From assembly GCA_037576195.1 (NCBI GenBank), contig CM075103.1:1054001-1118000 (forward strand): DNA of 64,000 nucleotides, read 5' to 3'. Numbering within the stretch: the stretch's first letter is position 1; the number at the start of each line of letters is the position of its first letter. The notes beneath the pieces are model-generated. The model did no database searches. It saw only the letters and a program-made list of their open reading frames with translations, and was not told the DNA's origin. Below, piece after piece: positions 12,101 through 22,678 of this stretch. This DNA comes from Phytoseiulus persimilis. Lineage: Eukaryota > Arthropoda > Arachnida > Mesostigmata > Phytoseiidae. The translations under genes and the position numbers were made by a program.

Positions 12101-14941
12101 GGCCAACCAGACCGTTTACGTTCGCCCGGGGCTCAGCATCCCGCACTTGGAGGAGAAACTCGCCGGAGTCCTGACCGTGGTCCGAACCTCTCGCGATGTC
12201 AGTCCCGATTGTCTGAAATTCGCGTTCCCGTCTCTATGCATGTTCGCGTTCCCTCCTTGTGACAAAACGGTCCACGCACACAAACCCCAAATGGGTAAGT
12301 TCTTCTGCATCACCAGACCCCTGGCGGGGGGGGGGGGGGGGGGGGGGGGGGGGAGGGTTTCGGCCTCGAAGCAACCCGTCGATTACAATTGCTCCCGACG
12401 TAGCGGCGTTCTCGCGCTGGATCGTGTCGGAGAAGTACCCGACGGTAAACTGTCTTCGGTTTTCAGTATGCCGCGACGAGTGCGAGCTGCTCGAAGAAAA
12501 GATTTGCAGAATGGAGTACTCGATCGCGAAGAGGCACCCGGTCATCGGACGGGCGAATATTCTGCCCGATTGCAAGAAACTCCCCGAACGCGAGTCTCGA
12601 GAAGGCGCGAAATGTCTTGCTCTTGGAATTCCTCTGCCAAAAATCATCCAGCTTGACGAAGGTGAGTTGAGTGATTCGCCGCAGCGACGTGGGAGCGATA
12701 CCCGCTGATTGCGTATGTCACGACGTGTCCCAGGAGCAGCGTTTTGTAGTGCGCGGATGTTTTGTCAGTGACGGGCAAGTTTCGTGTATCCTGGAGCCTC
12801 CGCCTCTCTCGGGTCTCGTGGCCGCCGCCAGAGCCCGTCTGGCCTGTGCGGCGACGACGACGATGAAACAACGACCGGGAGATGGTGATCGCTCGAGCGA
12901 AGAATTCTTCCTTGCCATTGAACAGCTTCATAAGGCGGACGTTACACAGATGACAAGTGAATTCGTAATAATTGAAACATCTTTAATTAAGAGCAGAGAT
13001 GGGAGAAGCTCTGTGAGAGGGGCCGTTCTCCGGCTGCCTTCTTAGTCCCTCATTCCTCGTATATATCAGAAGAAGGTAATGAGATGCCCCTCCCGAGTTG
13101 GATTCCGCTTCACAGGGGATAATCTGGATCTTTTTCCTCGTCGTTACAGATCAGCACTGTTACGAAGGCAGCGGGGAGAACTACCGAGGCGCTGTCTCAG
13201 CCGGCGTATCCGGCAGTCAATGCCAACCGTGGCATCATCAAATTCTCTACTCGAGAGTCGCGGCCCACGAGGGTATTTTGGGGGGACATTCTTACTGCAG
13301 AAACCCCGACGGCTCGGAATCGGGTCCCTGGTGCTTCACGGACGGCAATCGGAAGGAGATTTGCAATATTCCCAAGTGTGGTCAGTACGGAGAACCTCTC
13401 ACTTCGAACGTTTTAAATCCGAAGCCCCTGCATTCCTCTCGAACGCCGAGGATGTCCCCGAGGTCTCGGAGCCGCGAACAGATTAATCACTGTTTCCTTC
13501 GTTCCAGCAGACTACATGTGGTTGTACGTGATCGTGCCTAGTGTGGCGGCGATTGCGCTGGTGTCTCTCCTCGTGTCGGTGTTCTGCATCCGGCGCAGGG
13601 CTTCATCCAAACCGCCGCCCACCTCGCTGGTCAACAACTCACTGCAAGCATTGAAAGTCGCCAAGAATGGATCAGCCGCTCAAAGCAGGATCAACACGAT
13701 GGAACTGAATAAGCTCTTGCCTAGGACTCAGGTGCGCGCACCCGAGTTCCCCCTGTCCTCGATCAAGTTCATCGAGGAACTAGGCGAGGGCGCTTTCGGA
13801 AAAGTCTACCGCGGATCCATCATGGGCTATGATTGGTTAGCAACGCAGCAGCAGACGATGTTCAATAACCGCTTCTTGAATGGGACGCCAAACGGAGAGC
13901 TCCCGGTGGCGATAAAAACCCTCAAGGAAAACGCGACTGCCAAAGTTCAACACGACTTCCAGCGGGAAGCGGAGCTCATGGCCGACCTCCACCACCCGAA
14001 CATCGTCTGCCTCGTCGGCGTTGTGACCAGGCAGGAGCCCATGTGTTTGCTTTTCGAGTACATGGAGCATGGCGACTTGCACGAATACCTCATTGTGCAC
14101 TCCCCCGCCCGAGCCGACTCGATCAACCAGACTCTCGAGTTCTCGGATTTCCTCCACATCTGCCGCCAGATAGCCGCAGGAATGGAGTTCCTAGCGGCCC
14201 ATCATTACGTGCACCGCGATCTCGCTGCACGCAATGCTCTCGTGGGCGAGAACATGACCGTCAAAATCTCAGACTTCGGCCTATCCAGAGATATCTATTC
14301 GTCAGACTACTATCGGGTGCAGTCGAAGAGCCTTTTGCCGGTACGCTGGATGCCTCCGGAGGCGATTCTCTACGGGAAGTTCACGGCCGAAAGCGACGTC
14401 TGGTCGTTCGGTGTCGTCATGTGGGAAGTTTTCTCATATGGCTGCCAGCCTTATTACGGCTGTAGCAATCAAGAAGTGATCGATATGATTCGAGCTCGCC
14501 AGCTGCTCCCTTGTCCAGAGGAGTGTCCTTCACACGTATATTCGATGATGGTCGAGTGTTGGCATGAAGTGTCGGCTCGTCGGCCCTCGTTCACAGAACT
14601 GCACGCGCGATTATGTTCGTGGCAGGCTATGCATGCGCGAAGCGTCAGCCAGGGTAGTAGAAGTCAATCGTCTACCACCAATTCAACCATGCTCAGCCAA
14701 CAGCGGGTGAGTGTCCTCGCTCGATCTTCCCGAGTGTCCGCCGCGGATAACCGCAGATACATTCGATGTTCGATGATTCGATACAGCATTTCCAGCGTCA
14801 TTTCCCTGTCGTAACAATTGAGCACCTCATCTGACGGAAACTGTTTCTCTTTCACAGAGAGCGATGGATACTTCGATGGATCGGTGCTCTACTCCGAACA
14901 GCCACGTTTATCAGCATTTAATTCACGATCCTAAAGCATGA
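1..14941 (+). CDS. Ror: Ror-type receptor tyrosine kinase (5' end outside or uncertain)
   Basis: Exons: 6939-7256, 9140-9338, 12017-12294, 12467-12661, 13150-13380, 13508-14706, 14858-14941 (stop TGA); a likely earlier exon is 1-100. All joins keep phase. Domains in order: one I-set Ig domain with its Cys-Trp-Cys framework; a Gly/Met/Asn repeat linker; a Cys-rich Frizzled domain split over two exons; a Kringle with all six cysteines; a TM helix beginning near 13516; and a tyrosine kinase. The kinase shows the glycine loop GEGAFGKV, VAIKTLKE, HRDLAARN, DFGLSRDIYSSDYYR and VRWMPPEA, so it looks catalytically competent. Ig-CRD-Kringle-kinase is the Ror architecture; MuSK usually has three Ig domains. 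Ror proteins are Wnt/planar-polarity receptors at the cell surface. No signal-peptide exon was found, so the N-terminus is incomplete here. Confidence 0.93.
2428..2445 (+). repeat. 18-nt poly(C) run
   Basis: Homopolymer in the presumed first Ror intron. Confidence 0.9.
3658..3670 (+). repeat. 13-nt poly(G) run
   Basis: Homopolymer preceded by GAGGAGGA in the presumed first Ror intron. Confidence 0.9.
9178..9260 (+). repeat. In-frame Gly/Met/Asn/Pro minisatellite in Ror linker exon
   Basis: Near-identical 21-nt units encode tandem copies of the heptapeptide NMGGGMP (first copy NMGAGVP, last copy NMGNRP) between the Ig domain and the Frizzled domain. The DNA repeat is nearly perfect, which suggests recent unit duplication. 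The peptide is flexible and low complexity. Confidence 0.85.
12326..12353 (+). repeat. 28-nt poly(G) run in a Ror intron
   Basis: An uninterrupted run of G 32 nt after a Ror splice donor, inside a 172-nt intron between the two Frizzled-domain exons. The true length may differ, since such runs are hard to sequence. Confidence 0.9.
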
Positions 14942-15960
14942 GAACATCGCTGAGCCAGCCGATAACAGGAAGCTGATCGTTCCAAAGCTTCGTCCCCAAG
15001 GCTGAGAGGGGCATTCTGAGCTTTACGTTCTCGAGTTGAGTTTGCCATCTCTGCTCCCAGCGGAGTGGTCGACCCGACTCGAGGATCTCGGTCGACATAT
15101 CTCCACGTTGTCGATAGTCCATTTCTCAAAGGGCGAACGAGACAACAGCGGATTTCTCTGGCGGATCGTCACCACTCACACACAACGTTCACGCTAACTT
15201 CGAATCAAACCCGGTATATTCCATCTTTTGGTGGAGTTTGCTGTTCTTTTTTGGAATCTCACGCCACCCTCCATGGTTAGCTAGAGTTCAATCCTTCCGT
15301 TTTCCCTCGAAATCAACGAAATAGCATTGTTTTCCCGCGAAATGGACTCTATACATACGTATGTACATAACACTGGTGAAGTAATAATGAAATAATATCG
15401 AGACGACCGGTTAGCATGGTGGATAAAGTATCGAGTAACGGGCTACAAACCTCACTCACGACTCAGGAGTGAATAATCGGAACCAGGATTCTCAACGCCG
15501 TTTCGCGAACGAGCCGAACGAAGCTCACTCCGGTTTACAGGGAATGTCGCTGAGATCGTTCGTTACGCGCGACTGCCAGAGCTAATTCGAGAACGCTTCA
15601 GTATTTCCGGGGTTTGGACAAGTCGGCTGTCTGACTTGTTGGAACAATTCGTCTCCTTTCCACGGGGATGGGACATCATCTCCAACGACAATCCATTGCC
15701 TAACGTCCAGCTCAGTTGGCGCAGAGATCGAACCAGTCCGGGCGCCCGGGGTTGCAACAAGCGGGAGACGAAGTCAAGCGATTGCTCAACTCAATGTAAA
15801 GCGCCATCTCGAACCCTTCGTAAACGAATGAGGAAATCGATCATCCGAACGACCCATCGGATCTGACCGAGCTTCTTCGTAGGGCGAACGAACTCTAGGA
15901 ATCTACAAATAGGAGAACAAAAACGAAATTCAAGCCATAAGTCTGATCTATCAAAATGTA

Positions 15961-15966
15961 AATAAA
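15961..15966 (+). promoter_or_regulatory. Candidate poly(A) signal for Ror (proximal)
   Basis: AATAAA lies about 1.0 kb after the Ror stop. A second copy is at 16489-16494; either or both may be used. Confidence 0.4.
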
Positions 15967-16488
15967 GCCTCCAACGGAACGAACGAGAAGAGGCACGCGT
16001 GGCTGGGTGGGGGGATTCCGATCACGGATAATAAGACTGCGGTGAATGTCATGGGTGTGTTTGAGAATGCGAATGACATGTTCGGAGAATGAGAACAGAA
16101 ATCGCCGAGGATGAGCTGGAGTAAAAAGAGACTCTGGTGTCATCTTGGGTGCCGTCTCGCTGCCGTTTTCGCCGCCTGATTGTAGGCCAAGGATTGGCGG
16201 AACGAATCGTCACCGAATCGTTTCCCCATATTATTGCTCTCGAAACAGCGTGGCTGGAACGGCAGTTGGAGGCACGCGTCCGTTACGCAATCTGTGTAAT
16301 TATACTCTAGTCTGGTAGAACGGAGAAGAATCTGAAGAGGTCGGCCTTAAAGACCACGGATGTAAATGTGAGACTTGAATGTATTTCGCTGGTTGTCACT
16401 TTTAGTTTCCCTCTTCCAACCTGATAACGACATGATGTGTCACTCAACGAAAGTTTGCTGTAAATGAGACTTAAATACAGGGCCAACA

Positions 16489-16494
16489 AATAAA
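16489..16494 (+). promoter_or_regulatory. Candidate poly(A) signal for Ror (distal)
   Basis: AATAAA is followed by a T-rich stretch (AGTTTTTC), a downstream-element-like context, about 1.5 kb after the stop. Confidence 0.4.
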
Positions 16495-17276
16495 GTTTTT
16501 CATAAGCCATCACCGACTCATCTACTCTCTACTGAAGCGATTTATTCATCGCCGACGTTGCCCCAAAGGCGTCCTAAACCTGTGGGGAACGTGCGAGTGA
16601 ATTTGTACAGTTTTACCGGAGCTCTCCCAGTTTTCCATGGATCTGTAGCGGAGGAAAAAATCAACAGCCGGAGAATCGAGAGCAGAAAACAGTTGTCAGA
16701 TTTGAAATCTACGACCTGTATTTACCAAGCTGACCATTTCCTTTTTGGTTTTCGCTGCCACGCTGCGTCATCGGATGCCTCTCGAAGTGCTGATTTTCTT
16801 CTTGACCAAAAGTGTTGAAGATTAGTTCTCGCTTGAACGCTCGAACTCCGACCGTACCATGTATCCCGTGGACCTCATAAGCATCGCCATGGCCCCTGGG
16901 ATTGTTCGGCTCATGATGTATGCGTTGTCGGAAAATCCCGGATTCAGTATGACTCGCCTCGTTCTCGTTATATTCACTCCGAAATCCCAATGAGAAATCA
17001 TGATTCAATCCATGACCAGCCGTTCACACGACTCCTGGGCAAATGCAGTGTCGAAAATCTGGTCCATTACCTCGCAGGCAGAGTACTTTTCTCTTCCCAA
17101 CGTTTGCATCGTTATAGACAGAGCTGCGGTCCTCTTCCACCCAGTGTCCGTCAAAAGGAGCAGGCGACACAACAACTTCTCTCTCAGAGGGAATAATCTC
17201 GGTCCTCAATGAGCTGAAGCTTCTTCAAAAGGTCACAGTGCAAGGTAGGATGTTACTCAAGCTTTCTATCATCGGC

Positions 17277-18767
17277 TCAGAGATTCCCGATTCTCGCAGT
17301 CAAGGGACAATGACTGCGAGCCAAACTATGAAGTAGCGAGTTTTTCTGCGCCGGGAATTTCTGACTAGCAGAGTTCCACAGATGAACACCGTGCGACTGG
17401 TTGAGATTCCAATGCCTGAAACGCAAGCTGCGTTGTTCATGGATCTCTCCGTTCGCACGATCATCCTCAGCTGTTCCTAAGAATGTTTCCAAGTCCAGAC
17501 TCACCGAGTTTTTCGAACTGTAGATTCTCCGTCCAAGAGGGTTTTCCATTCGGAATAAGGCACAGGATAGAAATAAGTGTGATTGAGAACCGCTATATCG
17601 GAACACTGCTGATCGGCGTTGAAGTCACACCCCCATTGGGAGAGAACGCGTTCTAGTAGTCGTGGACCATTGTGCGCCCAGCTCCTACCTGTGGAGCTAC
17701 TTATGGTTATTTTTGGCCTCGCTGGTTCGGCGACGATTCATTTCGATCTGGGCATGAACTTTCGTATCTGCATCAAGTGCAAATCTCGCCTCTATAGCTG
17801 CTCGCGAACTCGCTCATTGCATTTCTGAGGAATGGATGCCTCCTGGGGAATGCCGAGAAAGAGTTTCCCAAGTGAGTCGCATCCTCCTTCGCAACCGCAG
17901 TCCGCGGTAAGTCACTGATGGACGTAAGACTCTGTGGAAAACTTTCAGTCAGTGAGGGCAGAAATCGCTACCATCACGATTCGGAGGTGTTCCAAACTCC
18001 TGAGAAATGACCCTACTAGAATATCGAGATCCATGTAGAAACCTCCTTCAGCATAAAGAACCGCCAGCCGCAAGGCATCTCCTAAGTGCGCCAGTAAATA
18101 TTGAGTCCTGAACCCAGCTGCTCGAGCTTCGACCCGAGCAAGCCAGATCAGCAAGGGAGTTGATGCGAACAACGATTCTGGCGAATAGTTCTTCGTCTGG
18201 AATCGATGTGTGGATTCGTTACCGGATCGGGCTCATCCGCCGGATCGGCGGGAGAAATCGCTCCTGCACTCAAAATCCAGCGCTGATGGAACTTGCCAAG
18301 ACTAACTCGCGGAGACCTCCACACAGATCCTGGATTCTGATCTCACCCTGGACCCAGAGTAACACCTGGGAGTCCCTGTTATATCGCGCTGCAGACTCAA
18401 GCGCACAGCATTGGCGACCGCTGGGGAAAGGAAGGATTCTGTCACTGGAGCTCGAATCTCGAAAGAGATGTAGCGAGACTTCAACTGACGCTACCTGAAC
18501 TTGGGAAGGGGTGAGGTCTCGATGAAGTGAATGAACAGCGATTCTGCTGGGGTCAAGTGGATGTGCCGTGGAGTTGTTCTCAGCGATACTGAAATCGATG
18601 AACTCGAGTCGAAACAGCGGAAGTTTCCCAGCAGTGGGACGGGCTCGATGACACTCGGAATTCCGCCAGCGGACGCACTCACCGTAACAGCAACACAGCA
18701 GAGCAACCAGGAGACATGCTAGGACACAATCAATCGAGCTATCAACGGAGGGCGTCCTCACAGTCAT
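17277..18767 (-). CDS. Alpha-1,4-glycosyltransferase, GT32 (A4GALT-like)
   Basis: Exons on the minus strand: 18767-18683, 18588-18495, 18420-18347, 18263-18223, 18196-18017, 17931-17790, 17688-17505, 17415-17277; about 312 residues, phases consistent at every junction. The first exon gives a short N-terminal tail and one hydrophobic signal-anchor (VLACLLVALLCCCY), the type II topology of Golgi transferases. Family landmarks follow in order: FIETSP, RQCCALESAARYN, SPESLFASTPL, the DXD block GGFYMDLDI, FPRRHPFLRNAMSEF, WAHNGPRLLERV, YFYPVPYSEW and HGVHLWNSAS. The DXD aspartates bind the metal and nucleotide sugar in this family, which adds alpha-1,4-linked sugars to glycolipids. The 17789-17689 intron starts GC, not GT. 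The 41-nt fourth exon and the donor after MDLDIL are the least certain calls. Homology is clear; the exact acceptor sugar is not. Confidence 0.88.
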
Positions 18768-20966
18768 TTGGGTTCAGCGATCGATTCGGCTACCCTGTGT
18801 GAAGTCAGATAACCCCCACGCAAGCTTCGCAGCGGATTCCGACAAGATTTCGAAAAGCTCGCAGGAAGAGCTTACACAGCCACGCATCGTGAAAAGGTTT
18901 CTGCCTTCATTCGCGTGCTCTGATGAGTGTTCTCACCGTTGATTACCAACGCTCTCCCCTAGTGAATTCACCCGGACAGTTTCATTGTGGACAGCGGAAC
19001 TTTGTGTCTTACTGCCTAAACGCCACATCCTGTCGAAGTTGACCGCTTATCTTTGGCTTTGATCCGTGGCCCGGCGATGAGAGAGGGGGACACGTTTCAT
19101 AGCAAAAACTCGAACAAAAGGGTCTTGGGTTGTGCTGATCATTGTTGGGCTACCTGCCCTATTAATACAGCCGTAAACGTTAGTTTGAGCTTTAAATTGC
19201 TGCCAAGTCCGGTCGTCTAAAATTCATTTTCGAGGGAGTCAAAAACGACCATTCTGTAGCCGTGGTTGTTGTGTCGCTATTGTCGGTCCTTGTGCACATT
19301 CCTCTCTTCTGCGTCCTGTAATTTGACGAGCTCATAATTACCCATGAATGTTTGTGATCCGCATAATTTCTGCTTCGTTGCGACGTTTTGTGCGGTCACA
19401 ATGCATCGTTAATCATCATTTCGTAGCTGACGGAGATAAATACAAGACGACCACCTTTCAGTTTGGTTTTTTAGGATCCTCGCCGGAGAACGATAGAAGC
19501 GTTCATCTGATGCGAAACCGCTCATAATGAGACAGCTTGTTTCGACGCAGAACGTTGAAAAGACTATGCCTGGATTCAAAGCGATGAATCAGAAGTTCCG
19601 AGACGCAGATAATAGCGTCATCGGGTTCTCGGTCGAAATTTCGAGCTAGCCTCTCTCGATCGAGGTACTTGCCGCTCGGTAAATCGTCCGCGTTGTCTGG
19701 ATGCAGGCAATAAGAGCTCGAGCGAGCTCGTTGTGCCCAGACCTCAGAGCTAGATGGGAGAGCCGGAAAAGCTGAGGAATACTGCAGTGCGTCCGATACC
19801 GATCAATACTCCGACTGCGCACAGCGCTGTCAGACTCAATGCGCCGATACGGTCACCTCTTGGGAAAGTTTCCGGAAACTGCACTTTTATTGCGGAGCAT
19901 GTCGACGTTAGCTCTTGTCTGAGGTCCTCGCTGAACGAGGAACATTGTAGCTCCTCACCATGATATATTTACTTCCGAGTAGTCCGGGTGGACTCGTGAA
20001 TTCCTCATGAAGAGAGCCTGTCAGGTCGAGCAAGTTTCCATAAATTGTCTTTATTCCCATCTTTTTTCTCAGCATTTTGCCTGTCTCAAATTTTTCTTAG
20101 GCATTATGCCTATTCTCGTAGAACAATGTTATGTGTTCTGTGACAATTTATCCCTGAAACGAAAAAGAACATATGTGCACATGGGAGATGAAATGAATCC
20201 GAATCGATACTTGATTGTGAAGCTGACGACGCATCGCACCACCGTAGAAGTGACGTGGAAATTGATCAAGGACAGAATGCAGGGATCGTCAAGAAAAGTT
20301 TGGCTCACAAAACCATGTTACAGATTGCAACAGCTTTCGGAGGAGACAACGTCAGTCACGTTTCTCCAAAGTTCTCAGTTGCTGAGATATCGTTCCATAT
20401 GTACGTCGAACGATCTTTCACGCGCTATGAGGTTCTCCTCTCGGACCAAAGGTTCGGACTGACCCTATGTGCTGAGCCCTCCAGTCCGAACAAAAGAGTT
20501 TCAACCACTCGTGGTATTATTTATCCCATTTTTTATCCCGATCGGATATTGGTGCCTTCTCTCCAATTTTCAGTGCCTTCTCCGCGATTTTCATGCATTT
20601 TCTCCGATTTTCAGTGCCTCTCTGCCTGCATTTCCTAATGCCAGAACTTCTAGGCTTTGCTCATGAATACACCATTACTATTGCATAGGTTCTTTTTTTT
20701 TCCTGAAGTAGGAGGGAATCCCTTCGGACCCCGGGAATGGAGCTGTGTTTCGTTACCCCGGGAGTGTGGCTATTGCATAGGTTCGACAGCACAGTTCGGC
20801 AGAGGGCTGGACCATTTACGATGCTTCTACTTCGCTGGCGAAAAATCCGTGACGGCTCGTCATGCAATAAGAACGGATCTACACACACACGGTTTCGTTC
20901 TTGTGGAATCCTTATGGGAATGGTAGAGAATGAGGTCCCGGCTGAGAACCCGATGTTCTGTTCGAT
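18768..20966. other. Intergenic region between serpin and glycosyltransferase
   Basis: No gene is firmly supported. On the minus strand near 19890-19750 an open stretch ends in a hydrophobic run (IGALSLTALCAVGVLIGIG) before a stop, which could be a membrane-segment exon, but no matching splice partner was found. At 20555-20625 there are imperfect tandem copies of a unit like CTCCGATTTTCAGTGCC. A 15-bp direct repeat flanks about 77 bp at 20678-20784. Confidence 0.4.
20678..20784. repeat. 15-bp direct repeats flanking a 77-bp segment
   Basis: CTATTGCATAGGTTC occurs at 20678-20692 and again at 20770-20784. The bases between carry a T-run directly after the first copy and two ACCCCGGGA blocks. 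The arrangement resembles a target-site duplication around a small insertion, but equally a simple local duplication. Confidence 0.6.
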
Positions 20967-20972
20967 TTTATT
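20967..20972 (-). promoter_or_regulatory. Poly(A) signal of the serpin gene
   Basis: AATAAA on the minus strand begins at the base immediately after the serpin stop codon (TGA 20975-20973), so the 3' UTR must be extremely short if this hexamer is used. Confidence 0.6.
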
Positions 20973-22678
20973 TCAATAGGTATTCTGAGGAGCATGGGAT
21001 ACTTTCCCCATGAATAAATCAAGGTTCAGTTTGTTGTTCCTGATAATGAACAGGAACGGTTTGTTGTAGGTGATCGTATTCTTCAGTCTGGTGGGCACCA
21101 TACGCGAACTCGCGGTAGCAGCTGTAAAAAGTTAGTTTCAGTCTCCTCTCAGCTTGGAATGAGCTGAAAAAGAGTCGGGCTACTATGCGCGATAGAACAA
21201 CGACTCACCTGTGACAACCCCTGCTTCGGTTCCCTGCTCATCGATCTTGGCGTAACCCGCTTGCCTTATACCGGAAACGTGCAAGGCCGCCGCACTCATG
21301 CGCTGAAGGTTCGCTTGTGGTGTGAAAAGGGTTTTGACTCCAAGTTTCGCCAAGGATTCCTTAACGTCTACTTCGGATGACACGACGAACCTGAAATATA
21401 AAGTGGATCGCTGAATCAGGAAGATTATTTCATCAATGTCAGACGATACCGCAGTGAGTTGGATGATCTACCAACCTGGGAATCTCGATTCCAACGGTTC
21501 CGTTCGCTTGCTTGTCGGTGGCGAGCAGAGCATCAAAGCCTTTCGTCTGTTTCAGGAACTGTTCTACATCTTCGATGGTAGCTTCCTTCCCGGTGACCTT
21601 ACCCCACGGACCGATGATATACATCTCGTAGTCGGTGTTTTCGTAGGGCAATTTCACCGTCACCGAGTGAGCGAACTCATTATAGCCAAGCTCGACGTCA
21701 TTCTCTTTGTACATATAGGTTGCGTAGGCTTGCTCTTTGTCCTTGCTGTAGAACAGACCCTCGCGGCTCATGCCTACAAATTGAATGGATGAGTTAGCTT
21801 TCTCAGCGTCGGCTGCGATCTAAGATTATCAAACTCTCAATCGGGGAGCGATGTCTTGCCTGCGTGGAACGGATCCTTCCACTGAAATTTGAAAGTGATG
21901 ATCGAGATCAGAACCAGTTTCGTGTATATGTCGAGATCTTCTTTGAAGAATTTGTTTATGTTGCCGCTGGTCTTCTCCGATATCCACTTGTTTATCGTAT
22001 CTGTCACAACGTGGGAGTTCTTCATGAAGTCCGCCTTGGATATATCAGCATCAAACATGGAGTTCAATCGTTGCATGTAGGGCTCGTAGATCTGCAACGA
22101 AGGAGGGGGACTCCTGATACTCAGCCAAAGAGGAACCTGAACACCGTTCATTTGACTCCACACACTATCCAAGTAATCGTACGAACTTCCTCTGCTGAGT
22201 ACGCTCTCGTGAGATCCATGATTTTTCCTTTGGTATTTTTCCATTTCCGGATTTGATAAATTATGTCGCCCTCGATCTGCTCTTCGTCATTCAGGCCGAA
22301 ACGGGAGAACTGCATAAGCTCATCGAGCTCTTCTTTGGTCCGATTCTTGGTACCTGGAGCAAGGGTCTCGGGTCAGGAGAAATGAAAGGCCTGAAGCAGA
22401 GCCAACGATATGCTGATTCCCAATGCAGCATTGATTGCGAGCTCGGGACGCTTACCGAAATACAACATGAAGAGAACTTCCATCAGTGAAACTGGAGAAA
22501 CGATTTTGTCATCATCCGGCAAGTTTTTGAAGACCATGTAGCCGAGATAATTCGTGATATTGGACATGGCAGTCACAGCGTTCTTTCCCTGTGGTCGGTA
22601 ACGACCTTGCACCTGAACTTCGACCGGCGAGGCCAATGCCAGTGACAGGTACACACTGACACATATGAACAGCCTCAT
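20973..22678 (-). CDS. Secreted serpin (serine protease inhibitor)
   Basis: Exons: 22678-22456, 22353-22166, 22091-21860, 21773-21476, 21390-21209, 21121-20973; about 423 residues, a usual serpin length. The start gives a clear signal peptide (MRLFICVSVYLSLALAS), so the product is extracellular. Serpin landmarks: KIVSPVSLMEVLFMLYFG, the FDADISKADF and INKWISEKTSGNI region, FKFQWKDPF, the hinge DEQGTEAGVVTG, and the C-terminal YNKPFLFIIR with LDLFMGKV. By counting 17 residues from the hinge Glu, P1 falls at Ser or the adjacent Arg in ATASSRM, which suggests an inhibitor of trypsin- or elastase-like proteases. The intron 21859-21774 begins GCAAGA (GC-AG type). The donor of exon 2 (ATA|GTGTGT) is the weakest junction. 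Target protease is unknown. Confidence 0.9.

Larger units (their letters stand above)
14942..17276. other. Ror 3' UTR and intergenic region
   Basis: Two AATAAA hexamers on the + strand, at 15961-15966 and 16489-16494, are candidates for Ror cleavage. I see no supported coding exon. Minus-strand ORFs around 15895-16143 and 16709-17008 have no splice-consistent continuation into the glycosyltransferase gene that ends at 17277. Confidence 0.5.

Noticed and set aside
13837..14157. Minus-strand ORF opposite the Ror kinase
   Set aside because: Shadow of the kinase exon.
16709..17212. ORFs between Ror and the glycosyltransferase as an extra C-terminal part of the transferase
   Set aside because: The transferase already ends with its family C-terminus (HGVHLWNSAS to LTARIGNL) at 17277.
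18270..18767. 166-codon minus-strand ORF read as one unspliced protein
   Set aside because: It runs through two consensus introns of the glycosyltransferase; the spliced reading restores the family motifs.
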